DNA of 64,000 bases from an uncultured Coriobacteriaceae bacterium (GCA_902773995.1 CACYGL010000017.1:1-64000), one strand, 5' to 3'. Numbered from the stretch's first letter, positions 1-8,741 are shown. The notes: generated by a model from the sequence alone, not told the origin. Numbers and translations: made by a program.

Positions 1-62
1 TTCTGCTTGTGATATCTTTCTTTTAGACAAAGAGAAGGAAACACAGTTTGCACACATGCGTA

Positions 63-149
63 GCGGGATTGATTTGCCGGGCAGTGGGATTGATTTACCT
101 GGTAAATCAATCCCGCGTGGAATCGAAATACCGGGCAACTTAATCCCGC
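63..149. promoter_or_regulatory. Nested inverted repeats upstream of DeoR-family gene
   Basis: An exact 14-bp inverted repeat lies at 86-99 and 101-114 (GGGATTGATTTACC and its complement around one T). It is flanked by outer arms at 63-79 and 133-149 that are near-complements of each other and repeat the same GGGATTGATTT half-site. The block ends about 20 bases before the start codon of the regulator at 169. The repeated half-sites suggest an operator, possibly for autoregulation; a cruciform or attenuator is an alternative. Confidence 0.5.
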
Positions 150-168
150 ACCCCGCGAGGAGGACCAC

Positions 169-945
169 ATGAGCGAGTTCGCAGAGGAGAGGCGCGCGGC
201 AATTCTCTCGATGCTCGAGAGAAACTCGTCCGTGCAGGTTGCCGAGGTGGCCGACGCTCTGGGCGTATCCCGCGTCACGGCGCGAGCAGACCTCGACGCC
301 CTTGCGCGCGACGGAAAGTTGCGTCGCACCCACGGCGGCGCGGTCTCGCTCTCGCGCACTCTCACGGTGTCAATCCAGGACCTGCGAGTCAACGTGAACG
401 TCGAGGCAAAGCGCGCCATCGCCCGCGTTGCCGCGACGTTCGTGCAGCCGGGCCAGTCCGTGCTCGTGGACACGGGCACCACGGGCCTCGAGCTCGTGCG
501 CGCCCTTGGCGAGAGGGGCGAGGTGACCATCGTGACGGCAGACCTCACCATTGCAGACTACGTTGACCGCTCGATGCCCTCCGCCGAGGTGGTGCTCCTG
601 GGCGGTGCGCTGCGCAAGGGCCACCGCTACACATCTGGGGCCGTGGCCGTCTCGGCGCTCTCGATGCTTCGGCCTGACGTTGCCTTTGTGTGCCCAACGG
701 CCTTTGCCCCTGGCCGCGGCTTCATGACCGGCTACGAAGGCATGGCGGAACTCAAGCGAGCATTTCTCGCCTGCGCGGGCATGACCTGTGTGCTCATGGA
801 TGCAAGCAAGGTGGGGGCCCATGGTCTCTTCTTCTTTGGCGATGTGGGCGACGCCGACATCATAGTGATGGAAAAAGACCCCGAGGGAGCCGTTGCCGGC
901 TGTCTCGGGGACGTTTCCACTCGGCTGGTGCTTGCGGGGGAATAG
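169..945 (+). CDS. DeoR/GlpR-family transcriptional regulator
   Basis: A 258-residue protein with the DeoR plan. The N-terminal winged helix-turn-helix (about residues 6-57) contains VSRVTARADLDAL and ends in RRTHGGAV. The C-terminal sugar-phosphate sensor domain carries the phosphate-loop stretch VDTGTTGLELVRAL (about 100-113) and LMDASKVG near the end, both typical of the family. A GCGAGGAGG ribosome site lies just before the ATG. It converges on the PfkB kinase gene with only 16 bases between them, and it adjoins the amino-sugar PTS locus, so it probably senses a phosphorylated intermediate of that pathway. The inverted-repeat block upstream could be its own operator. The specific ligand cannot be read from the sequence. 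Confidence 0.9.
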   Translation: MSEFAEERRAAILSMLERNSSVQVAEVADALGVSRVTARADLDALARDGKLRRTHGGAVSLSRTLTVSIQDLRVNVNVEAKRAIARVAATFVQPGQSVLVDTGTTGLELVRALGERGEVTIVTADLTIADYVDRSMPSAEVVLLGGALRKGHRYTSGAVAVSALSMLRPDVAFVCPTAFAPGRGFMTGYEGMAELKRAFLACAGMTCVLMDASKVGAHGLFFFGDVGDADIIVMEKDPEGAVAGCLGDVSTRLVLAGE

Positions 946-961
946 GACAGGCGTCTGGAGT

Positions 962-1894
962 CTATGCCACACGCTCCACGTGGGTGCCGTCCATGAGCCC
1001 GCGCGCGACCTCCATGTCAAAGTGACCGGTCGAGGCGGACATGCAGTTGGCGCTTGCGCAGGCCATCGCATAGCGCAGCTGCTCGGCTGGCTTCAGGCCG
1101 CGGGCCATGGCAACGGCAAAGGCGCCAACCATGGTATCGCCAGCGCCCACGGGGTTCACGACCTCGATCTTGGGGGCAATCCCGCGGAAGGTCCCCTCGT
1201 CGCACGCCATCACGGCGCCGTCGCCACCGAGCGAGACCACCACCTGCGCGATGCCGCGCTCGTGGAGCTCGCGGGCCGCGCCGATGACCTCGTCCACCGA
1301 GGAGACCTTGCGGCCAAGGATCTGGCCAATCTCATCGGTGTTGGGCTTCACCATGGTGGGCAGCGCGTCGATGCTCGCCTTGAGCGTGGCGCCGGAGGTG
1401 TCGAGGATGCACGGCTTGCCCTGCGAGCGGACCAGCTTGATGAGACGCACGTAGGTGTCGGCGGGCAGACCCTTGGGGAAGCTGCCACTCATAGTGACTA
1501 CGTCCGCGCGCGCAACGAGCGAGACGAGCCGCTCCTCGAGGGCAGCGAGCTCCTCAGGCGTTACCTCGCGGCCGGGCTCGAGGAACTCTGTGGAAAGCCC
1601 ATCGGGCTCGAGCACGTTCACGCAGCAGCGCGTCTCGGTTGCTACTTCGACAAAATCGTGGGGAATGCCGTCGCGGTCGAGCAGCTCACAGAGGAGGCGT
1701 CCGTTGTTGCCACCAACAAAGCCAGTCGCGAGGACCTCCTCGCCGCATGTGGCAACAGAGCGCGACGCGTTGAGGCCTTTGCCGCCCGCGTTGTCGATGC
1801 ACTCTGCCACGCGCATGACGGTGCCGCGCTCGAGGGTGGAAGAGATGCGGTAGGCCTTGTCGATAGAGGTGTTGAGCGTAACGGTGAGAATCAC
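962..1894 (-). CDS. PfkB-family sugar-phosphate kinase (1-phosphofructokinase/tagatose-6-phosphate kinase)
   Basis: About 310 residues from a GTG start preceded by AAGGAGG; an upstream in-frame extension has no ribosome site and is not conserved-looking. It has the ribokinase/PfkB fold signatures: N-terminal NTSIDKAYRI, AGGKGLNASR (about 36-45) for substrate binding, and NPVGAGDTMVGAF near the C-terminus, with GAGD supplying the catalytic Asp and anion hole. This is the LacC/FruK subgroup that makes hexose bisphosphates with ATP. Next to an AgaS/NagA/PTS locus, the likely job is phosphorylating tagatose-6-phosphate to the 1,6-bisphosphate for an aldolase; a class II aldolase lies at 32514. 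FruK activity cannot be excluded. It is transcribed away from the PTS genes across a shared control region. Confidence 0.88.
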   Translation of the reverse strand: MILTVTLNTSIDKAYRISSTLERGTVMRVAECIDNAGGKGLNASRSVATCGEEVLATGFVGGNNGRLLCELLDRDGIPHDFVEVATETRCCVNVLEPDGLSTEFLEPGREVTPEELAALEERLVSLVARADVVTMSGSFPKGLPADTYVRLIKLVRSQGKPCILDTSGATLKASIDALPTMVKPNTDEIGQILGRKVSSVDEVIGAARELHERGIAQVVVSLGGDGAVMACDEGTFRGIAPKIEVVNPVGAGDTMVGAFAVAMARGLKPAEQLRYAMACASANCMSASTGHFDMEVARGLMDGTHVERVA

Positions 1895-2272
1895 GATGCT
1901 CCTCCTTGCAATTCTGGGGTGCAAATTAGATACCAGTTCCTGAAAGAATAACTCCGACAAAGGTTAGTTTGTCTGTTGGTAACAACCACTGGATATACCA
2001 GAAATCTACGACATCTATGCGAGAATTTATCTGTCAAGACATGCTGGTATTTTCAAATTAGTACCACTACCTGCGATAACGTGCCGTGACCGATATGATT
2101 TCCGCCGCGAACGGCATTCATCGAAACATAACCATTTTTTCTCTGGACTAAATGCGGAGGTCTTGTAAAGTGGCCTTAGTTGACGACGGGCGTAACAAAG
2201 AGGTTCCCTCCCGGAACCAAAAGTCTTCTAACCTGAGTTCCGTGATGAAGACACCGTCAGAGGAGGATGCGC
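1895..2272. promoter_or_regulatory. Divergent control region between PfkB kinase and first PTS operon
   Basis: This 378-base AT-richer stretch separates the kinase gene (minus) from the PTS genes (plus) and must carry both promoters. It contains the hexamer palindrome GACAAA-GGTTAG-TTTGTC at 1956-1973, a plausible operator. I could not place -35/-10 boxes with confidence. No convincing small gene is present. Confidence 0.4.
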
Positions 2273-2704
2273 ATGGTCGGATTTGTGCTCACTGGTCACG
2301 GGGACTTCTCCGTGGGACTCGCAAGCTCCGTCAAGATGATCGCTGGCCCGCAGGAGGAGTTCGACGTCATTCCGTTCCACGAGGACGAGGCGGGCGAGTT
2401 CCCGCAGCAGCTTGCCGACGCCATCGCGGCCTCTTCCGAGCGCAACGACGGCGTGATTGTCTTTTGCGACCTCATGGGCGGCACCCCCTTCAACCAGGCC
2501 ATGATGAACACGCAGGTAGTCCCCGGCGTCGAGGTTGTCGCAGGCACCAACCTGCCCATGCTCCTCGAGGTCCTCACCACCCGCACGCCCGAGTCCACCA
2601 CGCAGGAGCTTGTCGACTGCGCCGTCGAGGCGGGCAAGCAGGGCGTTGTCCACATGGTCCTCTCCGTTGACGACGAGTCCGACTCCGACGACCTGGGCCT
2701 GTAA
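2273..2704 (+). CDS. PTS mannose-family EIIA component
   Basis: About 143 residues. It begins MVGFVLTGHGDF, in which H9 is the phosphoryl-accepting histidine of the Man-family EIIA domain; the conserved DLMGGTPFN loop follows near residues 66-74 and GTNLPML near 96-102. It takes phosphate from HPr-His-P and passes it to EIIB in the cytoplasm. The second of two closely spaced ATGs is chosen because AGGAGG at 2261-2266 abuts the first ATG (2267) but sits six bases from the second. Its stop overlaps the next start (TAATG). It is the first gene of the amino-sugar PTS operon. Confidence 0.93.
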   Translation: MVGFVLTGHGDFSVGLASSVKMIAGPQEEFDVIPFHEDEAGEFPQQLADAIAASSERNDGVIVFCDLMGGTPFNQAMMNTQVVPGVEVVAGTNLPMLLEVLTTRTPESTTQELVDCAVEAGKQGVVHMVLSVDDESDSDDLGL

Positions 2705-2985
2705 TGGACTTCTGGCAGAGCGTCCTTTCCGCCTGCGCGGCGCTGCTCATCCTCATCGCCATCATGGGCGTCGTCTATGCGATCTACAGTGCGGTGAAGG
2801 CCAAGAAGCAGAAGGCCTACTTCGCAGAGCTCCATGCCAGCCTCAGGAAGGGGCAGCGCGTTGCCTTCGCAGGCGGGCTGTACGGCAAGCTGGTGCGCGT
2901 TGGCGAGGAGACCTGCGACGTCGAAGTCAAGTCCGGCGCGGTCATCGAGGTCTCGAGGTACGCGATTCAGGAGATTTCGAGGTAG
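2704..2985 (+). CDS. YajC-like small membrane protein in PTS operon
   Basis: A 93-residue protein with one N-terminal membrane helix (about 5-30, ending YAIYSAVKAKKQK) followed by a compact domain with LRKGQRVAFAGGLYGKLVRV and AVIEVSRYAI. This is the architecture of YajC, the small accessory subunit of the SecDF translocase complex. It overlaps the EIIA stop codon and lies before EIIB, so it is translationally coupled to the PTS genes. YajC-like genes are known in some other Man-family PTS operons for host-glycan sugars, for example in streptococci. Here it probably has a transport- or membrane-linked role rather than being the main housekeeping YajC; that role is unproven. Confidence 0.75.
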   Translation: MDFWQSVLSACAALLILIAIMGVVYAIYSAVKAKKQKAYFAELHASLRKGQRVAFAGGLYGKLVRVGEETCDVEVKSGAVIEVSRYAIQEISR

Positions 2986-3077
2986 CGCACACCGCCCGCC
3001 TGGGCTGGTTCGTTCTAGTCGAGAAGGAAAACCCTCGCCCGCATGACGCGGGCGGGCACGAGAAAGGGGAAGCAAGC

Positions 3078-3527
3078 ATGGCTGAGCCCAACATTCTTCT
3101 TACCAGGATCGACAACCGCCTGATTCACGGCCAAGTCGCCACCCAGTGGACAAGCTCCATTGGCGCGAACCTCATCCTTGTTGCCAACGATGACGTTGCA
3201 GCCAACAAGATGCGCCAGAAGCTCATGGACATGGCCGCCCAGAAGACCATCGATGTCATCCACAAGGCTGCCGCCCGTCAGCACATCTTCCTTATCGTCG
3301 AGAATCCCGAGGATGCGCTGCGCCTGGTCAAGGGTGGCGTGCCCATCAAGAAGCTCAACATTGGCAACATGCACATGTCCGAGGGCAAGCGCCAGGTCGC
3401 AACCTCCGTTGCCGTGAACGACGAGGACGTTGCTGCCTTCCGTGCGCTTCAGGACGCGGGTGTGGAGCTCTCGATCCAGCGCGTGCCCAGCACGCCGGTC
3501 GAGCCTACGTCGAAGCTCTTCGAGTAG
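3078..3527 (+). CDS. PTS mannose-family EIIB component
   Basis: A 149-residue cytoplasmic EIIB of the Man family. It starts MAEPNILLTRIDNRLIHGQV; H17 in the LIHGQV motif is the phosphorylated histidine. The VANDDVAAN stretch (about 34-42) and the LNIGNMHMSEGK stretch (about 93-104) match the fold, although the usual LNIGGM is LNIGNM here. It hands phosphate from EIIA to the sugar carried by EIIC/EIID. A GAAAGGGGAAG ribosome site precedes the ATG. It sits between the YajC-like gene and EIIC. Confidence 0.93.
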   Translation: MAEPNILLTRIDNRLIHGQVATQWTSSIGANLILVANDDVAANKMRQKLMDMAAQKTIDVIHKAAARQHIFLIVENPEDALRLVKGGVPIKKLNIGNMHMSEGKRQVATSVAVNDEDVAAFRALQDAGVELSIQRVPSTPVEPTSKLFE

Positions 3528-3652
3528 CCCCCTAGCGCTTTTCGCAACAACTTAGTTTGGTCGTGCGCACCCGTGAGGGACGGGTGCTGACGATAGCTCT
3601 ATCTCTATCCGTGGCACGTGGTACTAGGAACCATAGGAAAGGAGGAACAAGG

Positions 3653-4364
3653 ATGGAATACTCAGCTCTCCAGGTGATCTTGGTCTTCAGTGCAGACCGG
3701 CCTCATCGTTGGTGGCACGTACCAGCTCATGACGATTGGTAACATGCCAATCGGAGGTGCCCAGCCGCCTAACGCGGTTGTCGGTGGCATCATGGCAGCC
3801 ATTCTGGCAATCACCCTCAAGCTTGACCCGAACGCTGCCGTCGCTACCGCTATTCCGTTCTCCCTGCTTGGCCAGTACGGCGTCACCCTGATCTTCACGA
3901 TCATGTCGCCGCTCATGTCCAAGTGCGACCAGTACGCCGCTGAGGCTAACCCCAAGGGCATCGAGCAGATTAACTACCTCTCGATGTGCCTGCTCGGCCT
4001 CATCTTTGGCGTCGTCGTCACCCTGTTCTTCATCGGCGGCCAGGCGGTCGGCTCCGCCGTCGTCGCCGCCATCCCCAAGTGGCTCAGCAACGGCCTCTCT
4101 GCAGCCGGTGGCATGATGCGCTTCGTCGGCTTTGCCATCCTGCTCAAGTTCATGATGAACCGCGACATGTGGGGCTTCTACTTCATGGGCTTTGGCCTCG
4201 CGATCATCGTCTCTGGTATCTCCAGCCTGGCGACCCCGGCCCTCTTGATCCTTGCCCTTATCGGCTTTGGCTTCGCCTACTGGGACTACCAGCAGAACAC
4301 CGAGCTCAAGGGTTCCGTTGCCGTTGCTGCTGACACCGATGGAGGTGAGGAAGATGGCATCTAA
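3653..4364 (+). pseudogene. PTS mannose-family EIIC, internal deletion and frameshift near 3689
   Basis: A strong AAAGGAGG precedes the ATG at 3653. The first 12 codons (MEYSALQVILVF) are a normal EIIC start. At 3689 the frame changes by one, and translation resumes from 3690 as VQTGLIVGGTYQLMTIGN, the conserved stretch that normally lies about 45-50 residues into the protein. Roughly 35-37 residues, covering the first membrane helix and following loop, are missing. The rest (to 4364) is an intact EIIC with several membrane helices and ends by overlapping EIID. EIIC forms the sugar channel with EIID. As written the operon would make no full EIIC, so this is a recent lesion or a sequence error. 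Confidence 0.8.
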
Positions 4365-5451
4365 TGAGACCACTCAGGCCGTCAATCGTTTCGAGGGCGT
4401 GACCGAATACCAGAACCTCACACCCGCCGCCGACCTCGACCAGAAGACGCTCAACAAGATGGCGTGGCGCTCCTGCTTCCTGCAGGCGTCCTTCAACTAC
4501 GAGCGCATGCAGTCCGCAGGCTGGCTCTACTCCATCCTCCCCGGTCTCGAGAAGATCCACGCGGATAACAAGGAAGACCTCGCGCTCTCGATGACCCACA
4601 ACATGGAGTTCTTCAACATCCACCCGTTCCTCGTCACCTTCGCCATGGGCATCATCCTTTCCATGGAGCAGAAGAAGGTTGACATCCCCACGATCCGCGC
4701 CGTCCGCGTCTCCCTCATGGGCCCGCTCGGCGGCATCGGCGACGCCATCTTCTGGATGACCCTCGTGCCTATCCTGGCCGGCATCACCTCGAACATGGCC
4801 ATCGCAGGCAACATCTTTGGTCCCATCCTGTTCCTCATCGTCTTCAACATCATCCAGTTCGCGCTGCGCTTCGGCCTCATGAACTGGTCCTACAAGATGG
4901 GCATGAACGCGCTTGACACCCTCATGGAGCACATGAAGGCGTTCACCCGCGCGGCCTCCATCCTCGGCGTCTTCGTCGTTGGCTGCCTCACCGTCACCAT
5001 GGGTGGCACGCAGATCAACCTCACGATTCCCAACGGCACCACGCAGGCCTACGTCGCGCACACCGCGACCGTCCCCACCGAGGACGTGAGCAAGTTCGAG
5101 GTCATCTCCAAGGACTCCGACGGCACTACGCTCTCCGGCATGGTTGACGCTGCGGGCAACCCGCTGGCCACCACCGACGCAGACGGCAACGCTGTGACCG
5201 CTGGCGCCACCGACCTCGGCAACGGCATGAGCGAGGTCACCTACATGGAGACCGTCACCTCGCCCGTCAACGTCGACATCGCCAAGATCCTCGACAGCAT
5301 TTGCCCCAAGCTTGTCCCGCTCGCGCTGGTCATGCTTCTGTACTACCTGTTCTCTAAGAAGAACTTCACCCCCATCAAGGGTATTGTTCTCGTGCTCATC
5401 ATCGGTATTGTTGGTGCCGGCTTCGGCATTTGGCCGAGCATCTGGGGCTAA
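4354..5451 (+). CDS. PTS mannose-family EIID component with extended extracytoplasmic loop
   Basis: A 365-residue EIID, against about 270-300 for the family and 276 and about 290 for the two other copies here. The N-terminal cytoplasmic part has FLQASFNYERMQ and the conserved SLMGPLGGIGDA loop (about 128-139). After the membrane helix ending near residue 210, about 90 extra residues rich in Thr, Asp, Asn and Gly are inserted before the C-terminal helices. The start overlaps the end of EIIC by 11 bases, with GGAGGTGAGG as ribosome site. The protein forms the membrane channel with EIIC. Sequence around the insert is otherwise normal and in frame. Confidence 0.92.
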   Translation: MASNETTQAVNRFEGVTEYQNLTPAADLDQKTLNKMAWRSCFLQASFNYERMQSAGWLYSILPGLEKIHADNKEDLALSMTHNMEFFNIHPFLVTFAMGIILSMEQKKVDIPTIRAVRVSLMGPLGGIGDAIFWMTLVPILAGITSNMAIAGNIFGPILFLIVFNIIQFALRFGLMNWSYKMGMNALDTLMEHMKAFTRAASILGVFVVGCLTVTMGGTQINLTIPNGTTQAYVAHTATVPTEDVSKFEVISKDSDGTTLSGMVDAAGNPLATTDADGNAVTAGATDLGNGMSEVTYMETVTSPVNVDIAKILDSICPKLVPLALVMLLYYLFSKKNFTPIKGIVLVLIIGIVGAGFGIWPSIWG

Positions 5452-5471
5452 GCCCTACAATGGTCGCGTAC

Positions 5472-5493
5472 CCGGGGCGGCCCGCCGCCCCGG
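5472..5493 (+). terminator. GC-rich hairpin after EIID
   Basis: A perfect 9-bp stem (CCGGGGCGG with CCGCCCCGG) and 4-base loop lie 20 bases after the EIID stop. There is no clear T-run, so it may be a weak terminator or an mRNA-stabilising end rather than a full stop before the GntR gene. Confidence 0.4.
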
Positions 5494-5591
5494 ATGCCGG
5501 CTTGCCGGCGCAAACGCGCTACAGGCTTTAGTGCAACAGGCGGCGCGGGTACGCTTACGCGTGCTCGCGCCTTTTTCAGGACGGTGACAAC

Positions 5592-6278
5592 ATGACCCCC
5601 ATCTCGCGAAAGCAGCCGCTCTACGACCAGCTCGTCGACCTTCTCCACGAGAAGATTGAGAACGAGATGGGTGCCGGCGACATGCTTCCCTCCGAGCGAG
5701 AGCTCTGCGAGACGTACGGCCTCTCGCGCACGACCGTGCGCCTGGCCCTTGCGGAGCTCGAGCGCCAGGGGTTGGTCACCAGGCAACACGGCCGAGGCAC
5801 CTTTGTCTCGGAATCGGTGCGCGAGGCGACGAACCTCATGGGCACGTACAGCTTCACCGAGCAGATGAAGAGCATGGGGAGGGTCCCCACAACAGTGGTG
5901 CTCGAGTTCGATACCATAGGCGACCCCGTTATACGCATGAAGCGCCTGCGCGCCGCCGATGGCATCCCCATGATGGTCGAGCGCACCTACCTGCCGGCGT
6001 CCGAGTTTCTCGGCCTCTCCCGGAGGGACGTGGAGGCACAGCCGCTCTACGACATCATGGAGAAGGTCTACCACGAGACTATCCGCGTGGCGGAGGAGGA
6101 GTTCTGCGCAAGCGTTGCCCGCAAGGACGACGCGGAGCTTCTCGGCATCGGCGAGGCTGCCCCCGTGCTCAAGCTCTACCGCACCACCTTCAACGTGAAG
6201 AACACGGCCATCGAGTACACCAGGAGCGTTGCTCGAGCCGACCAGTTCAGATACAAGGTCTCACACTATCGGGGCTAG
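5592..6278 (+). CDS. GntR-family regulator with UTRA domain
   Basis: A 228-residue HutC/GntR-type repressor. The winged helix domain (about residues 8-76) has LPSERELCETYGLSRTTVR and LVTRQHGRGTFV. The UTRA effector domain follows, with MVERTYLP and the C-terminal YTRSVARADQFRYKV typical of amino-sugar-phosphate sensors such as NagR and AgaR2. It lies between the PTS genes and agaS/nagA and is the likely local repressor, responding to a phosphorylated amino sugar. A DeoR gene stands at the other end of the locus, so two regulators may act on the same pathway. Confidence 0.92.
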   Translation: MTPISRKQPLYDQLVDLLHEKIENEMGAGDMLPSERELCETYGLSRTTVRLALAELERQGLVTRQHGRGTFVSESVREATNLMGTYSFTEQMKSMGRVPTTVVLEFDTIGDPVIRMKRLRAADGIPMMVERTYLPASEFLGLSRRDVEAQPLYDIMEKVYHETIRVAEEEFCASVARKDDAELLGIGEAAPVLKLYRTTFNVKNTAIEYTRSVARADQFRYKVSHYRG

Positions 6279-6303
6279 GGAAGGCCCCCGAGAGGAGAAG
6301 AAC

Positions 6304-7433
6304 ATGTTCGAGAAGGACGAGGCGACGCTCACGTCGATGGGTGCCCAGATCACCACCAAGGAGATCATGCAGCAGCCGGACCTGTGGGAGGGCACGCTTA
6401 AGATCTACGAGGACAACCTCGGGGCCATCGAGGACTTTCTCGCCAAGGCACGTGCGCTTGGTGGCGCCCGCCGCACCCGCGTGATCTTCTGCGGTGCCGG
6501 TACCTCTGCGTACGTGGGAGACACCCTCGTGCCGTACCTGCGCCACGTGGGCGACAACGAGTCCTTCGAGTTTGCGCCCGTCGCCACCACAGACGTTGTC
6601 TGCGCACCTCTCGACTACGTGCGTCCCGAAGACCCCACCGTCATGGTCTCGTTCGCGCGCAGCGGCAACAGCCCCGAGAGCATGGCGGCCTACGAGCGCG
6701 TGGGGCAGGTCGCCAAGGACCTCCTCTACCTCAACGTGACCTGCGCCCCCGAGGGCAGGCTCGCCCAGGAGTCCAAGGATGACGAGCGCGCCCTCACGCT
6801 GCTCATCCCTCGCGCAAACGACAAGGGCTTTGCCATGACGGGCAGCTACTCCTGCATGCTGCTTCTCTCGGCGCTTATCTTTGACCAGGCCTCCATCGAG
6901 GACAAGCGCGCCTGGGTTGCCCGTGCCGCCAAGATGGGCCGCGAGGTTGTGGCCCGCGAGCCCGAGGTCAAGGCGTGGCTCGATCGCGACTTCGACCGCG
7001 TGACGTACCTGGGCTCCGCTTCCCTCTCTGGCCTGGCCCGCGAGGCGCAGCTCAAGATCCTGGAGCTGTGCGCCGGTCGCATCGCTACGTCGTTCGACTC
7101 CTCGATGGGGTATCGCCACGGGCCCAAGTCCTTCGTGAACGGCAAGACCCTCGTCTTCGACTTTGTGAGCAACGATCCCTACACGCGCCAGTACGACCTC
7201 GACATTCTGAACGAGATCAAGGGTGATGAGATTGCCCTGGCTACGGTGGGCATCCAGCAGCGTACTGGCAGCGACTTTGCGGGCGAGAACTTCTCGTTTG
7301 ATGGCGACGTGCTTCTCCCCGAGGTCTACCTTGCCCTGCCGTACGTGATGTTCGCGCAGACGGTTGCCATCAACGCCTCCATCAAGGTTGGCAACACCCC
7401 CGACACCCCGTCGCCCACCCGTTCAGCATGTAG
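6304..7433 (+). pseudogene. agaS: AgaS-type SIS-domain isomerase/deaminase, small deletion and frameshift near the 3' end
   Basis: A double SIS-domain protein like AgaS, which acts on galactosamine-6-phosphate (deaminase/isomerase) to give tagatose-6-phosphate. The first SIS domain has FCGAGTSAYVGDT (about 61-73) and SFARSGNSPES; the second has YLGSASLSGLAREAQLK and SSMGYRHGPKSF. The frame is open to VGNTPDTPSPT at 7419, where the family continues with about 12 residues ending GVTI before HPF. Here the shifted frame reads HPFSM and stops at 7431-7433. About 12 residues are therefore missing. In the original frame translation would run on into about 150 unrelated residues. Start chosen at 6304, with AGAGGAG upstream. 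Confidence 0.8.
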
Positions 7434-7440
7434 TCCTGCT

Positions 7441-7491
7441 TCGGTGCGGGGGGCCTTGGGTATACCTTTGTTAACTAATTCCCCGCACCGA
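7441..7491 (+). other. Intercistronic inverted repeat between agaS and nagA
   Basis: Arms of 11 bases (TCGGTGCGGGG at 7441-7451 and its exact complement at 7481-7491) enclose an AT-rich 29-base loop. Without a T-run it is more likely an RNA-processing or stability hairpin than a terminator. Confidence 0.45.
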
Positions 7492-7517
7492 GGGCTTTGG
7501 CCCTGGAAGGAGAGATC

Positions 7518-8647
7518 ATGGCAACGTATGCGGTCCACGCCGCCCACTTTGTTCTCCCCGGTAGGCTCACCGGAGAGGGCTACCTCACCATCACCGACGG
7601 TCGCTTTGGGTCCTTCTCGACCGAGAAGCCTGACTGCGAGATTGTCGACTACGCGGGTGCCTATGTGGGCGCCGGCCTGGTTGACACCCACATCCACGGC
7701 TTCCACAACCACGCCACCACCGACATCGACCCCGCTGGCATCAACGATGCAAGCGTGGCGCTCCCACGTTCACGGATTCCGTCGAGAACATCGGCAACCA
7801 GTGCGAGACCATCGCCGATGCGGTGGACGAGCGCGACGAGGGCTTTGTTGGTGCTCGAATCCCGGGCATCTACCTTGAGGGGCCCTTCTTTACCGAGAAG
7901 CACAAGGGCGCGCAGAACCCCAAGTACCTCGTGCCGCCCTCGTACGACGACTTTGCCGAGTGGCAGCGCAGGGCGCGCGGCCTCATTCGCAAGAGCGCGC
8001 TTGCTCCCGAGTACCCCGAGGCGCCCGAGTACATCTCGCGCCTTGCTGCAGAGGGCGTGGTGACCGCGCTTGGTCACTCCGACGCCACGTACGATGAGAG
8101 CATCGCTGCCGTTGATGCTGGTGCCACCGTGTTCGTGCACACCTACAACGGCATGCGCGGCCTGCACCAGCGCGAGCCGGGCGTGCTTGGCTGCGCCATG
8201 ACCACGGACGAGACGTACGCCGAGCTCATCTGCGACGGCCATCACGTGCAGCCCGCCGCGTGCGCGGCGCTCGTGCGCGCCAAGGGTTGGGACCACGTGG
8301 TTCTCATCACGGATTGCCTTGCCTGCGGTGGCATGCCCGAGGGCAACTACATGAGCGGCGGCCTGCCCGTCGTAATGAAGGACGACCTCTGCTACCTTGC
8401 CGACATGAGCAGCATCGCTGGGTCTGTCCTCACGCTTGCCAAGGGCGTGAAGAACATGGTCGACTGGGGCATCGTGACGCCCGAGCAGGCCATTCGCATG
8501 GGCAGCGAGATCGCGGCGCGCTCGGTGGGCGTGGATGACGTCTGCGGCAGCATGCTGCCCGGGCGCAACGCGGACTTCAACGTCTACGCGGCCGACATGT
8601 CGCTCACGGCGACCTACGTTGGCGGCAAGCTGGTGCCTGTGGCGTAG
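7518..8647 (+). pseudogene. nagA: N-acetylglucosamine/galactosamine-6-phosphate deacetylase, deletion and frameshift near 7764
   Basis: Starts at the ATG 7518 after GGAAGGAGAG. The first 82 residues include DTHIHGFHNH (about 55-64), the metal-binding HxH of the amidohydrolase fold. At about 7763-7766 the frame shifts and resumes as PTFTDSVENIGNQ, then continues to 8647 with YLEGPFF, ALGHSDATYDE, VHTYNGMRGLHQREPG, ICDGHHV and ITDCLACGG, all NagA landmarks. The segment normally linking the two (an ARRGTTTW-like stretch of about a dozen residues) is absent, so both residues and frame are lost. It would remove acetyl groups from the imported amino-sugar phosphate before AgaS acts. The joined parts are close to normal family length. 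Confidence 0.82.
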
Positions 8648-8741
8648 GTGCGGCGGCGCGCTCCTTCTCGTCCTGCGGCGCACCTTCTTCTCGCCACGCG
8701 GCTCCAGAAGGCCCGCTTTTGACAAGATTTCCGCTACAGCT

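Noticed and set aside
3653-8647. Programmed frameshifting to rescue EIIC, agaS and nagA
   Set aside because: Conserved residues are missing from the DNA itself, and no slippery sequence with downstream structure is evident.
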